From Gammaproteobacteria bacterium (GTDB lineage Bacteria > Pseudomonadota > Gammaproteobacteria > Steroidobacterales > Steroidobacteraceae), in NCBI GenBank assembly GCA_010027845.1, contig RGUL01000001.1, positions 100,695-164,694 of the forward strand: a DNA stretch of 64,000 nucleotides, written 5' to 3'. Below the pieces are notes generated by a model. The model was not told the DNA's origin. It ran no database searches and saw only the letters and a list, made by a program, of their open reading frames with translations. A program made the translations under genes and the position numbers. Positions 51,430 through 60,392 of the stretch are shown here, in pieces (positions within the stretch are counted from its first letter, which is position 1; every line of letters begins with the position of its first letter).

Positions 51430-53253
51430 GAGCGCCGCAATATCGCCATCATCGCGCACGTCGATCATGGCAAGACCACCTTGGTCGACTGCTTGTTGAA
51501 ACAATCGGGAACCTTCGCCGCCCACGAGCGCGTAGGCGAACGCATCATGGACTCGAACGCACTCGAACGTGAGCGCGGCATCACCATTTTGGCCAAGAAT
51601 TGCGCAATCGAATTCGGCGAGACGCGCATCAACATCGTCGACACACCGGGCCACGCCGATTTCGGTGGTGAAGTCGAGCGCGTGCTGTCGATGGTCGATG
51701 GCGTGTTGCTGCTGGTCGATGCGGTCGAGGGCCCGATGCCGCAGACGCGTTTCGTGACGCGCAAAGCGTTGGCGATGGGTCACAAAGCGATCGTCGTGAT
51801 CAATAAAGTCGATCGACCGGGATCGCGACCCGATTGGGTGATCGACCGCACGTTCGAACTGTTCGACAAACTCGGCGCCACCGACGCGCAGCTCGACTTC
51901 CCGATCGTCTATGCCTCGGCCTTGCAAGGCTGGGCGACGACCGATCTCGCGCAGCCCGCCACCGACATGCAGGCGCTGTTCCGCGCAATCTTAGAATTCG
52001 TGCCGCCGCCGCCGACCGAGATCGACGCGCCGCTGCAATTGCAGATTTCGCAACTCGACTACAACTCCTACGTCGGCCGCATCGGCATCGGCCGCATTCG
52101 TCGCGGCACCCTGCGCACCGGACGCACGGTCGCCCTGCGCCACGGCGATGCAGAGCGTGGTGTCGGCAAGATCGGCCAAGTACTCAGCTTCCGCGGTCTG
52201 GAACGCGTGCCCGTCGAAGAAGCCTCCGCCGGTGACATCGTCGCCGTGACGGGTATCGACGAAGTGAACATCGGCTTGACGATTTGCGACCCCGAGCGTG
52301 CCGAGGGCTTACCGCCGATCGAAGTCGACGAACCGACCTTGTCGATGACGTTCCAAGTGAACACCTCGCCGTTCGCCGGCAAAGAAGGCAAGTTCGTCAC
52401 CAGCCGCCAAATTCGTGATCGCTTGGCGCGCGAACTGCAAAGCAACGTCGCGCTGCGCGTCGAAGACACGGCCGATGCCGACGTGTTCCGCGTTTCGGGT
52501 CGTGGCGAATTGCACTTGACCATTTTGGTCGAAAACATGCGGCGCGAAGGCTACGAACTCGCCGTCGGCAAACCGCAAGTGCTGAAGCGCGAAATCGACG
52601 GTGTGATCCAAGAGCCGTTCGAAGCACTCACCATCGACATCGACGAGGCTTATCAAGGCGGCGTCATGTCCGAGCTCGGTACACGCCGTGGTGAATTGCT
52701 CGACATGGTGGTCGAAGGCGACCCGAGCGGTCGTGGCCAAGGCCGAGTACGCCTCGAATATCGAATTCCCGCGCGCGGTTTGATCGGCTTCCAAGGTGAA
52801 TTTTTGACCATGACCCGCGGCACGGGCCTCATGAGTCACATCTTCGACGGCTATGACGTCGTCAAAGGTGAAATCCCCGGCCGCCACAACGGCGTGCTGA
52901 TCAGCAACGAACAAGGTGAAGCAGTCGCCTACTCGCTCTTCACGCTACAAGAGCGCGGCCGTCTGTTCGTCGAGCACGGCACCAAAGTTTACGAAGGCAT
53001 GGTCATCGGCATACACAGCCGCGACAATGACCTCGTCGTGAATCCGATCCGCGAGAAGAAACTCAGCAACGTGCGAGCGGCCGGCAAGGACGATGCGCTG
53101 TTACTCACGCCGCCGATTCCGCTCACGCTCGAATACGCGGTCGAGTTCATCGACGACGACGAACTCGTCGAAGTGACGCCGCAATCGATCCGACTGCGTA
53201 AACGCTTCTTGAAAGAGCACGAACGCCGTCGCGCCTCGCGCGAAGCGGAGTGA
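51430..53253 (+). CDS. typA: Ribosome-binding GTPase TypA/BipA, start codon missing
   Basis: A translation-factor GTPase, 607 codons from GAG 51430, matching E. coli BipA (607). In-frame from 51430 it reads [20 protein letters not shown] (P-loop), then [10 protein letters not shown] (switch I), [11 protein letters not shown] (switch II) and NKVD. EF-G-like domains and the typical C-terminus [19 protein letters not shown] follow. No ATG, GTG or TTG lies in frame before the P-loop: the codons are TGA (51421), TCT, GCT, GAG, CGC. The first usable codon, TTG 51481, would remove the P-loop. Only about three to five N-terminal residues are lost. This coincides with the truncated cytochrome c' on the other strand. 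Confidence 0.93.
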   Translation, partial: ERRNIAIIAHVDHGKTTLVDCLLKQSGTFAAHERVGERIMDSNALERERGITILAKNCAIEFGETRINIVDTPGHADFGGEVERVLSMVDGVLLLVDAVEGPMPQTRFVTRKALAMGHKAIVVINKVDRPGSRPDWVIDRTFELFDKLGATDAQLDFPIVYASALQGWATTDLAQPATDMQALFRAILEFVPPPPTEIDAPLQLQISQLDYNSYVGRIGIGRIRRGTLRTGRTVALRHGDAERGVGKIGQVLSFRGLERVPVEEASAGDIVAVTGIDEVNIGLTICDPERAEGLPPIEVDEPTLSMTFQVNTSPFAGKEGKFVTSRQIRDRLARELQSNVALRVEDTADADVFRVSGRGELHLTILVENMRREGYELAVGKPQVLKREIDGVIQEPFEALTIDIDEAYQGGVMSELGTRRGELLDMVVEGDPSGRGQGRVRLEYRIPARGLIGFQGEFLTMTRGTGLMSHIFDGYDVVKGEIPGRHNGVLISNEQGEAVAYSLFTLQERGRLFVEHGTKVYEGMVIGIHSRDNDLVVNPIREKKLSNVRAAGKDDALLLTPPIPLTLEYAVEFIDDDELVEVTPQSIRLRKRFLKEHERRRASREAE

Positions 53254-53257
53254 GCCC

Positions 53258-54031
53258 TCAGGCCCTCGGTGGCCCAGGAAAAAACGCGTTGGTGCGCCGC
53301 ACGTATTCAGCGTATTCCGGTCGACGCTGACCGATATCGCGCTCGAGCAGCCGCACGCCCGACACCCGCAGCAATAAAAAGCTCATGAACGCCGGGCCGA
53401 CGAAACTCCACCATGCACCCGCCGATAGCGCGATCGCATAAAAGCCCCACCAAACGGCGAAGTCGCCGAAATAGTTCGGATGGCGCGTGTAACGCCAAAA
53501 ACCGCGGTCCATCACCTTGCCCGCGTTCGCCGGGTCGCGCTTGAAGCGCGCGAGCTGCCAATCGCCGCCCGCTTCGAAAGTGAATCCGATCAACCATAGG
53601 GCCGCACCGAGATAATCGAGCGGACCGAGCGGCACGTCGGCGAGCGTCGCACCGAGCAAGGGCAAAGAGATCACCCACGCGAGCAAGGCCTGGAACAAAA
53701 ATACGAGATATAAACTTTTGAAGGCGAAACCCGGATCGTTGCGACGACGGATCGCTTGATAGCGGCGGTCTTCTTCGTGCCCCCAGTTACGCGCCGTGAT
53801 GTAGATGCAGAGTCGTAGCGCCCACGCGCCCACCATCGCGAGCAGCAACAGTCCGCGCTCGCCCTGCACAGGCGACAATCGCCAATAGACGACCAGCGCG
53901 ATCAAGAACAACAGCGACCAGAGGCTATCGACGACGTCGACGTTGCGCCGCACCAGCGAGACGAGCCAGCCCAGGGCTGCGACCGCCGCGAGCACCGGCA
54001 GCGCCGAGAGATAGATGGCAAGGTCGAACAT
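53258..54031 (-). CDS. DUF1295 (steroid 5-alpha-reductase-like) membrane protein
   Basis: A 257-residue polytopic membrane protein with the DUF1295 signature near the C-terminus (DRGFWRYTRHPNYFGDFAVWWGFY, then LLERDIGQRRPEYAEYVRRTNAFFPGPPR). Relatives include steroid 5-alpha reductases and isoprenylcysteine methyltransferases. In many proteobacteria DUF1295 genes sit with DUF1365 and cyclopropane-synthase-like genes, but here it is 20 kb from that cluster. It is convergent with typA, with four bases between stops. Confidence 0.88.
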   Translation of the reverse strand: MFDLAIYLSALPVLAAVAALGWLVSLVRRNVDVVDSLWSLLFLIALVVYWRLSPVQGERGLLLLAMVGAWALRLCIYITARNWGHEEDRRYQAIRRRNDPGFAFKSLYLVFLFQALLAWVISLPLLGATLADVPLGPLDYLGAALWLIGFTFEAGGDWQLARFKRDPANAGKVMDRGFWRYTRHPNYFGDFAVWWGFYAIALSAGAWWSFVGPAFMSFLLLRVSGVRLLERDIGQRRPEYAEYVRRTNAFFPGPPRA

Positions 54032-54083
54032 CGCGACTCCCGAGGTTGGTGGATTGGCATTGTGGCCGCTGCTCGCGCTCGCC

Positions 54084-54110
54084 TCAAGCAGAACGCCGGT
54101 CCGCCGATAC
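54084..54110 (+). promoter_or_regulatory. Flagellar sigma28 (FliA)-type promoter of motAB
   Basis: TCAAGCAG (54084-54091), an 11-base spacer and GCCGATAC (54103-54110) match the sigma28 consensus TAAAGTTT-N11-GCCGATAA with exact spacing. Seven of eight -10 positions and four of eight -35 positions agree. The start of transcription would fall at about 54116-54118, on or next to the motA ATG (54118), so the motA message would be leaderless. Confidence 0.65.
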
Positions 54111-54117
54111 AGAACCC

Positions 54118-54981
54118 ATGATCGCCATGGCTGGATCGGTCGTCGTGCTCGTCTGCGTGGTCGGCGGCTTCTTGATGGCCGGCGGCAATCTGCTCTTGTT
54201 GTGGCATCCGTCGGAAATTATCGTCATCGTGGGCGCGGCTTTCGGCGCCTTCATCACCAGCAACCCCCTCAAGGTCGTCAAAGCCGCGTTCATCAACGCG
54301 CTCGCGCTCTTCAAAAAACCGCATTACGACCGCAATAGCTACGTCGATCTCCTGAATCTCGTCTTCGATCTACTGGTGCGCGCGCGCAAAGAAGGCATGC
54401 TCGCCATCGAAGCCGACGTCGAGAATCCGAGCGCGAGCCCGATCTTCGGCAAATACCCTGCGGTAGTCGCCGACCAGCACATGATGGAGTTCATCACCGA
54501 CTGCCTGCGTCTGATGGTCGGCGGCAACCTCGATCCGAACGAACTCGAGAGTTTGTTGGAGTACGAACTCGACACCCACCACAAAGAGGCCGCCGAGCCC
54601 GCGCATGCCGTGCAAAAAGTCGCCGACGCCCTGCCCGGCTTCGGCATCGTGGCCGCAGTCCTCGGCATCGTGAATACCATGTCGACCATCGAGGGCGCGA
54701 GCAGTGCGGCCATCGGTCACAAAGTCGGCGCGGCGTTAGTCGGTACGTTTTTGGGAATTTTGATCGCCTACGGGTTCGTCGGGCCGATCGCCGCGGCGAT
54801 GGAAGCACGCGCACACGAGGAAGGCAAAGCCTTCGAGGTGGTGAAGATGGCCTTGGTCGCGAGCGTGCGCGGCTACTCGCCACAAGTCGCCGTCGAGTTC
54901 GCTCGCAAACTGCTCTTCAGCGACGTACGACCGAGTTTCACGGCGCTCGAAGAACATTTGAAGAACAAGCCCAAGGCGTGA
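54118..54981 (+). CDS. motA: Flagellar motor stator protein MotA
   Basis: A 287-residue inner-membrane protein (E. coli 295) with four membrane helices: two N-terminal, then VQKVADALPGFGIVAAVLGIVNTM and GAALVGTFLGILIAYGFVGPIAAAM. A cytoplasmic loop of about 100 residues contains the charged residues that touch the rotor. With MotB it forms the proton-driven stator. A sigma28-type promoter ends eight bases before the ATG and no ribosome site is visible. MotB follows ten bases later. Confidence 0.95.
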   Translation: MIAMAGSVVVLVCVVGGFLMAGGNLLLLWHPSEIIVIVGAAFGAFITSNPLKVVKAAFINALALFKKPHYDRNSYVDLLNLVFDLLVRARKEGMLAIEADVENPSASPIFGKYPAVVADQHMMEFITDCLRLMVGGNLDPNELESLLEYELDTHHKEAAEPAHAVQKVADALPGFGIVAAVLGIVNTMSTIEGASSAAIGHKVGAALVGTFLGILIAYGFVGPIAAAMEARAHEEGKAFEVVKMALVASVRGYSPQVAVEFARKLLFSDVRPSFTALEEHLKNKPKA

Positions 54982-54991
54982 GCGAATACCG

Positions 54992-55861
54992 ATGACGCCG
55001 CCTGCGAAAAAAGATACCAAGCCGCGACCGATCATCATCAAGCGCAAGAAGATCGTCGCCGGTGGACACCACGGTGGCGCGTGGAAAGTCGCCTACGCCG
55101 ATTTCGTCACGGCGATGATGGCGTTTTTTTTGGTGATGTGGTTACTGGCGGCGGTCAATCCGGATCAGCGCGCAGCGATCTTCGAATATTTTCGCAACCC
55201 CAGCCTCGAGAACGGCACCGCACCGAAAGCCGCGCCGGGCCAGAGCGGACCTGGTGGGGCGAGTGCGAACCCGATCGATCTGCGCGGCGGTCTCGACGCC
55301 CGCCGCAGCGCCGAACCCGTCGATGCCGCCGAACGTCGACAACTCGAATCGCTGCTCGAAGAATTACGACAAGCCGTCGATCGCAGCCAAGCGCTCAAGC
55401 CCTTCAAAGATCAGCTGCTGCTCGACATCACACCGGACGGTCTACGACTGCAAATCGTCGATAGTCAAAACCGACCGATGTTCGATCTTGGCAGCAGCCG
55501 TCTCAAAGATTACACGAGCGCGATTCTGCGCGAGGTTGGCCGGTATCTGAACACCGTGCCGAATCGCGTCAGCATCAGCGGCCACACCGACACCACCCCC
55601 TACTCGGGCAACGCCGGTGCCGATTACGGCAACTGGGAATTGTCGGCCGATCGCGCCAACGCTGCGCGGCGTGCCTTGCTCGCCGGCGGTCTCGCCGAAG
55701 ACAAAGTGACCCGCGTCGTCGGTTTGTCGTCGAGCGTATTGTTCGACAAAGCGAACGCACGCAACGCCGTGAACCGACGCATCGCCATCATCGTGCTGAC
55801 CAAACGCGCCGAACGCGCCGCGCTTATGGACGGTCGCCCGGAGCCTGCAGCGCCGCCATGA
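54992..55861 (+). CDS. motB: Flagellar motor stator protein MotB
   Basis: A 289-residue protein with a cytoplasmic basic N-terminus, one membrane helix including the proton-binding Asp in WKVAYADFVTAMMAFFLVMWLL, a plug/linker region and a C-terminal OmpA-like peptidoglycan-binding domain (ISGHTDTTPY, YGNWELSADRANAARR, NRRIAIIVLTK). It anchors the MotA-MotB stator to the cell wall. The 3' end overlaps the convergent small-protein gene by 38 bases. Confidence 0.95.
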   Translation: MTPPAKKDTKPRPIIIKRKKIVAGGHHGGAWKVAYADFVTAMMAFFLVMWLLAAVNPDQRAAIFEYFRNPSLENGTAPKAAPGQSGPGGASANPIDLRGGLDARRSAEPVDAAERRQLESLLEELRQAVDRSQALKPFKDQLLLDITPDGLRLQIVDSQNRPMFDLGSSRLKDYTSAILREVGRYLNTVPNRVSISGHTDTTPYSGNAGADYGNWELSADRANAARRALLAGGLAEDKVTRVVGLSSSVLFDKANARNAVNRRIAIIVLTKRAERAALMDGRPEPAAPP

Positions 55862-56087
55862 CCTCGGCGATGAAACGCGCCCGCTCGGCGTCGATCGCGG
55901 CCTTCTCGGCACCCTGCGGTTGGTGACGGTCGACTTTTTCGCGTAATTGGCCATCCGCTGCCAGCACCGCTTCGAGCACCATCAAGCGATCTTTGACCAC
56001 CCACAATTCGCGCGCCAGCATCAGCGCGAGCTGTGCCGCGCGATCGTTGCGAATAGCCGTGTCGTTGGGCGTGAGATCGAGACTCAT
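55824..56087 (-). CDS. Small helical protein, member 2 of the three-copy family
   Basis: An 87-residue protein coupled to the methyltransferase stop by ATGA, which fixes the start (MSLDLTPN). Residues 27-46 read ELWVVKDRLMVLEAVLAADG, aligning without gaps to the signature in the proteins at 10512 and 61814. The remaining part is helical and charged (AIDAERARFIAEVMAAL). No cysteine, signal peptide or catalytic residue is seen. It probably forms a helical pair or coiled coil, perhaps binding the methyltransferase made from the same message. Confidence 0.72.
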   Translation of the reverse strand: MSLDLTPNDTAIRNDRAAQLALMLARELWVVKDRLMVLEAVLAADGQLREKVDRHQPQGAEKAAIDAERARFIAEVMAALQAPGDRP

Positions 56088-57127
56088 GCCGGCTTCCTGC
56101 CATAGACGAACCATGGATAGATGCCACCGCGAAAACCTTCCGAACGCACGTCGACGAAACCCGCCTCGCGCGCAGCCGCCGCAAGATCGAGACTCGCGGC
56201 CTCACGCCAAAAGGGCTCGCCGCCGTTCACTGCAGTGTATTCCGCCCAACGCACGCCCTTTTTGTCGAGCGCGGCGTAGCGCGTGACGTCGGTGAACAGC
56301 ACGTCGCCGTTCGGGCGCAACAAGCGGAACGCCTCGCGCAACTGCGCCTTAGTCGCCTCGGCCGGAATCTCGTGCAACACGATGTACGAGGTGACGAGAT
56401 CAAAGCCCTCCGACTCGAAGCCCGTTTTCTCACCGGAGCCGACGAACAACCGCCACCGCAGTTCGTTCTCATTGGCGATGCGTTGCGCGTGCTCGAGCAT
56501 GCGCGGCGACGGATCGCAGCCCCAAAGTTCCGCCTCGGGAAACGTGCGGGCGATCTGCAGCGTGTAGTTACCACTGCTCGTACCGATCTCGAAAATTTTC
56601 CGATAGTCGCGCCGCGGCAGCACCGACAGAATCTCGCGCCGCTGCGCGTAGATGTCGCCAGGATAGTTACGCGCCACGTAGTGCCGATGGATGAGTTCGC
56701 CGTGCACGAAGCCTTGATAGGGGTGACCGTCCCAACCGCCGGTCGTGCGATGAATCCAAGCACGGTCGAAATAGTCGGGTCGCGCTTCACCCGGCAGCGG
56801 CTCGATGGTGGTGGGGCCTTGCTCGAGCGCCTTCAAGCGCGGCAGCAACTCCGCTTCGATTTCGGCGAACGCTGCAGCGGCGACGCGCCCGTGATTCACG
56901 CCGCTGTATTCGCCGAGCATCGCTAAGGCCGCGGCCGCGGGCGAGTCGGCGAGCGCCGCGTCGACCTGCAGCAACCGCTCGTCGAGATCGTCGGCGAGCG
57001 TCGACTCATCGAGACCGCGCGCCAGCATATCCGCATCGACCTGCTTGCGTAACGGGCCGGTCGCGACCGCTAGATCGGAGAGGAAATGCATCGAGGCGCG
57101 ACCGCGTTGCTTCAAATCGAATTCCAT
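56084..57127 (-). CDS. SAM-dependent methyltransferase with N-terminal helical domain (paralog 3, divergent)
   Basis: A 347-residue protein. The N-terminal 150 residues are helical (GRASMHFLSDLAVATGPLRKQV) and end in a WIHRTTGGWDGHPYQGFVHGEL linker that recalls EIHRQPGG of the relatives. The Rossmann domain has an altered motif I (IFEIGTSSGNYT), a normal DLVTSYIVLHEIP and LLRPNGDVLF, and ends with an NGGEPFWREA segment equivalent to NGEPFWTGF. It is the most divergent of the four. It lies 43 bases after the MacB-type permease on the same strand and is coupled to the following small protein, so pump, methyltransferase and small protein may form one operon. Confidence 0.83.
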   Translation of the reverse strand: MEFDLKQRGRASMHFLSDLAVATGPLRKQVDADMLARGLDESTLADDLDERLLQVDAALADSPAAAALAMLGEYSGVNHGRVAAAAFAEIEAELLPRLKALEQGPTTIEPLPGEARPDYFDRAWIHRTTGGWDGHPYQGFVHGELIHRHYVARNYPGDIYAQRREILSVLPRRDYRKIFEIGTSSGNYTLQIARTFPEAELWGCDPSPRMLEHAQRIANENELRWRLFVGSGEKTGFESEGFDLVTSYIVLHEIPAEATKAQLREAFRLLRPNGDVLFTDVTRYAALDKKGVRWAEYTAVNGGEPFWREAASLDLAAAAREAGFVDVRSEGFRGGIYPWFVYGRKPA

Positions 57128-57170
57128 GGTGGACCCCCGAAACGTGTTGAGCCAGATCGATTGTAACGAA

Positions 57171-58403
57171 TCATTCGTAGCGCAGCGCCGCAATGGGATC
57201 GAGGCGCGAGGCTTTGAGTGCCGGATACAGACCGAACACCACCCCGACACCCGCACTCACGCCGAGTGCCATCAGGATGATGTCGGTGCGCGCGAGCATC
57301 GACCAGCCGAACGCAGCCGCAACGAGATTCGCAATGCCGAGTCCGAGCAGCACGCCGATCGCACCGCCGATCGCCGCCAGCGTCAAAGATTCGATCAAAA
57401 ATTGGCGCATGATGTCGCTCGGTTGCGCGCCGACTGCCATGCGTATACCGATCTCGCGCGTGCGCTCCGTGACCGACACCAGCATGATGTTCATCACACC
57501 GATGCCACCGACGACCAGCGATACCAACGCGATCGCCGCCAAAAGATTGGTGAGCGTGCTCATTGCGCTCGTGAAGATGCCGGTCATCTCGGCCATGGTC
57601 GTCGTACTGAAATCGTCTTCGGCGTCGGCCGCGAGTCGATGACGCTCGCGCAACAAACTCGCGATCTGCGCGCGGGCTGGTTCGATCGCCTCGCTCGTCA
57701 TCGCACTCACGTACACGGGGCCACGGACGTATTGCCCGAGCCCGCCTTGGATGCGTGCTTGAAAGGCCGTCACCGGCACGAAGATCGCATCGTCCTGATC
57801 GTCGCCCATACCGCCTTGGCCTTTTTTGGCGAGCACGCCGATGACGCTATACGGTGCGTTTCGAATGCGGATCACCTGCCCGAGCGGATCTACGCCGACG
57901 CCGAATAGTTTGTCGGCCACGGTGCGTCCGATGACGACGTTCTTGGTGGCACCGGCGACATCCGAGGCCGACAGGCCGGCGCCCACCGCCAAATCCCAAT
58001 TACGAATGACGAAATAGTCGGGCGTCGTGCCGTAGACGGTCGTGGTCCAAGTTTGAGTCTCGGAAATCGCCTGCGTCATCGTACGGGTCAACGGAGCGAC
58101 CGCGCGCACGGCCGGTAATTCGGTCTGCATCGCGCGCACGTCGTCCCAAGTGATCGTCGGCTGAGAGCCCATGCCGCCACGCATACCACCGGAATTACTC
58201 GAGCCCGAGAACACCAAAATCACGTTGGTACCCGCGCCTTCGATTTGCGTGCGGATACGCCCCTTCGCCCCTTCGCCGATGCTGACCATCGCCACCACCG
58301 CGGCGACCCCGATGATGATGCCGAGCGCCGTCAAGATCGAACGCAACGTGTTGCGCCGTAGCGCGCGCAGCGCCATGCGTAACGTTTCGGTGGTCGGAAT
58401 CAT
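57171..58403 (-). CDS. MacB-type ABC transporter permease
   Basis: A 410-residue protein with the MacB/FtsX layout: one N-terminal helix ([26 protein letters not shown]), a periplasmic domain of about 230 residues, and three C-terminal helices including [30 protein letters not shown]. Unlike E. coli MacB the ATPase is a separate gene, overlapping by four bases upstream. With the ATPase and the MacA-like protein it forms a tripartite mechanotransmitter pump for macrolide-like compounds, siderophores or peptides. Confidence 0.92.
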   Translation of the reverse strand: MIPTTETLRMALRALRRNTLRSILTALGIIIGVAAVVAMVSIGEGAKGRIRTQIEGAGTNVILVFSGSSNSGGMRGGMGSQPTITWDDVRAMQTELPAVRAVAPLTRTMTQAISETQTWTTTVYGTTPDYFVIRNWDLAVGAGLSASDVAGATKNVVIGRTVADKLFGVGVDPLGQVIRIRNAPYSVIGVLAKKGQGGMGDDQDDAIFVPVTAFQARIQGGLGQYVRGPVYVSAMTSEAIEPARAQIASLLRERHRLAADAEDDFSTTTMAEMTGIFTSAMSTLTNLLAAIALVSLVVGGIGVMNIMLVSVTERTREIGIRMAVGAQPSDIMRQFLIESLTLAAIGGAIGVLLGLGIANLVAAAFGWSMLARTDIILMALGVSAGVGVVFGLYPALKASRLDPIAALRYE

Positions 58404-59098
58404 GCTGCCTTGCCCCCAGCTCGTCGCTCATCGCGAACGATCGCACCATCTTTGAGGGCGAGTTCGCGCGCGGCGAACGCCGCGATGTCGTGCTCGTGCG
58501 TGACGAACACCACCGTGATGCCCGTGTCCCGCAATTCTTTGAGAAAGTTCATGATCTCGATGCTGGTCACCGAGTCGAGATTACCGGTCGGCTCGTCGGC
58601 TAAAATCAGCGGCGGGCGCGTCACGAGCGCACGCGCGATCGCCACACGCTGTTGTTGACCACCCGAGAGCTGCGAGGGCTGATGCCGCGCACGGTGCGCG
58701 AGGCCCACCCGCTCGAGTGCCTCGAGCGCCCGCCGGCGCCGCTCTGCCGGCGCGACGCCGGCGTAGATCAAGGGCAATTCGACGTTCTCGGCCGCCGAGG
58801 TGCGCGCGAGCAAATTGAAACTTTGGAAAATGAAGCCGATGAATTGATTGCGGATCGCCGCGAGCTCGATACGCGACAGCTGCGACACGTCGCGCCCGTC
58901 GATGCGGTAGGTGCCCGAACTCGGCGAATCAAGACAACCCAAAATATTCATCAAGGTCGACTTACCCGAGCCGGAAGAACCGGTCACCGCGACGAACTCG
59001 CCGCGCTCGATATTGAGATCGACACCGCGCAAGGCGGCGAATTCCGTATCGCCGGATTGATAGACCTTACCGATTCCCTGTAATTCGAGGAGCGCCAT
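58400..59098 (-). CDS. MacB/LolD-type ABC transporter ATPase
   Basis: A 232-residue ATPase with Walker [10 protein letters not shown], signature [14 protein letters not shown], Walker [14 protein letters not shown] and the H-loop in VVFVTHEHD. The sequence [29 protein letters not shown] is typical of MacB-type systems. It overlaps the permease start (ATGA) and lies 17 bases after the membrane-fusion protein gene. Confidence 0.94.
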   Translation of the reverse strand: MALLELQGIGKVYQSGDTEFAALRGVDLNIERGEFVAVTGSSGSGKSTLMNILGCLDSPSSGTYRIDGRDVSQLSRIELAAIRNQFIGFIFQSFNLLARTSAAENVELPLIYAGVAPAERRRRALEALERVGLAHRARHQPSQLSGGQQQRVAIARALVTRPPLILADEPTGNLDSVTSIEIMNFLKELRDTGITVVFVTHEHDIAAFAARELALKDGAIVRDERRAGGKAA

Positions 59099-59115
59099 GG
59101 GCCGTGCGCGTCGCG

Positions 59116-60312
59116 TTACATCATGCGCGGCGGACCGCCGCGACCACTGCCACGGGTCGCCGAGCCGGCGGTCTCGGCGCCCATGATCACCGGCTCGCCA
59201 ACCTTCAAATCGCCACCCACGATTTCCGTGTAGCGCGTATCGGCGAGACCGATGCGCACGCTACGACGTTCCGGCTTACCTTTGACGAGCACGTAAACGC
59301 TGCGCGTGCCCGGTTCGTCCACCGCAGCGGGCGCGGCCGCGGCACCGAAATCGGGTCGGAAGCGCAGCGCCGCATTCGGCACTCGCAACACGTCGGCGCG
59401 GCGGTCGGCGATCACCGATACCGTCGCAGTCATGCCGGGTTTGAGTTTCAATTCGGGATTCGCGACTTCGATCACCGCGTCATAAGTGACGACGTTTTGC
59501 ACGACTTGCGCGGCATTGCGAATCATGTTGATGCGACCACGAAAACGCTCGGACGGATAGGCATCGACGGTGAACGTCGCTTCCATGCCGACTTTCAAAC
59601 GGCCGATGTCCGATTCCGCGACGCTCGTGTGAACCTGCATCGCGCGCAAATCTTGCGCGATGGTGAAGATGATGGGCGCTTGCATGGTCGCCGCTACGGT
59701 TTGTCCGACGTTCACCGCACGCGAGATCACGATGCCGTCGGTCGGCGCGATGATGTCGGTGTAGCGCAGATTCGTTTCCGCTTGGCGCAGCGCCGCAGCG
59801 GCCTGCGCGAGCTGACCTTCGGCTTGCACGGCTGCGGCCTCGGCGGCACGCGCGTTCGCGCGCGTCGTGTCGCGATCGTTCTCGGCGACGATGCGTTGTT
59901 CGAAAAGTTGTTCCGAGCGACGCGCGAGGCGCTTGGCTTCTTCGGCCTGTACCTGCAGACGCTGCAAGTTACCGCGCGCGGCGATCACGTTCGCGCGCGC
60001 TTGCGCAGCGGCGGCTTCGTAGATCGCAGGATCGATCTTTGCAACGTGATCGCCTTTTTTGACGATCGAATTGAAATCGACGTACAGCGCTTGGATGCGT
60101 CCGGACACTTGGCTGCCGACGTCGACGGTGACGAGCGCCGACAACGTGCCGGAGGCGCTCACGCGCGCGACTACCTCTCCGCGCCCCGTCGCTTCGGTGG
60201 AGAATTTCGGCGTCGCATCGCCCGCGGACGTCCAACGCCAGACGAGCAAGACGACGAGCAGTGCACCGATCGCCCAAACGATCTTATTACGCAGCAACGA
60301 AGGCAATTGCAT
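59116..60312 (-). CDS. MacA-type periplasmic adaptor (membrane fusion protein)
   Basis: A 398-residue protein with one N-terminal membrane anchor (KIVWAIGALLVVLLVWRW), a split lipoyl domain (VDVGSQVSGRIQALYVDFNSIVKKGDHVAKIDP, later DIIAPTDGIVISRAVNVGQTV) around a long alpha hairpin, and the beta-barrel and proximal domains. It links the MacB-type complex to an outer-membrane TolC-like channel, not seen in the window. The C-terminal 15 residues are Gly/Arg/Pro rich. The ATG at 60312 is preferred over a Met at 60345. Confidence 0.93.
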   Translation of the reverse strand: MQLPSLLRNKIVWAIGALLVVLLVWRWTSAGDATPKFSTEATGRGEVVARVSASGTLSALVTVDVGSQVSGRIQALYVDFNSIVKKGDHVAKIDPAIYEAAAAQARANVIAARGNLQRLQVQAEEAKRLARRSEQLFEQRIVAENDRDTTRANARAAEAAAVQAEGQLAQAAAALRQAETNLRYTDIIAPTDGIVISRAVNVGQTVAATMQAPIIFTIAQDLRAMQVHTSVAESDIGRLKVGMEATFTVDAYPSERFRGRINMIRNAAQVVQNVVTYDAVIEVANPELKLKPGMTATVSVIADRRADVLRVPNAALRFRPDFGAAAAPAAVDEPGTRSVYVLVKGKPERRSVRIGLADTRYTEIVGGDLKVGEPVIMGAETAGSATRGSGRGGPPRMM

Positions 60313-60392
60313 GAGCGGGAATTCCACGTGTTTTGCGAACGCCAAGTGTAGACTGCCGCCGGCACCTATGGTTCGTTCGCAAGGGGGTTTTC

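Noticed and set aside
51481-53253. typA starting at TTG 51481
   Set aside because: This start would remove the P-loop (HVDHGKT) that is present in frame just upstream, so it cannot be the natural start of a working GTPase.
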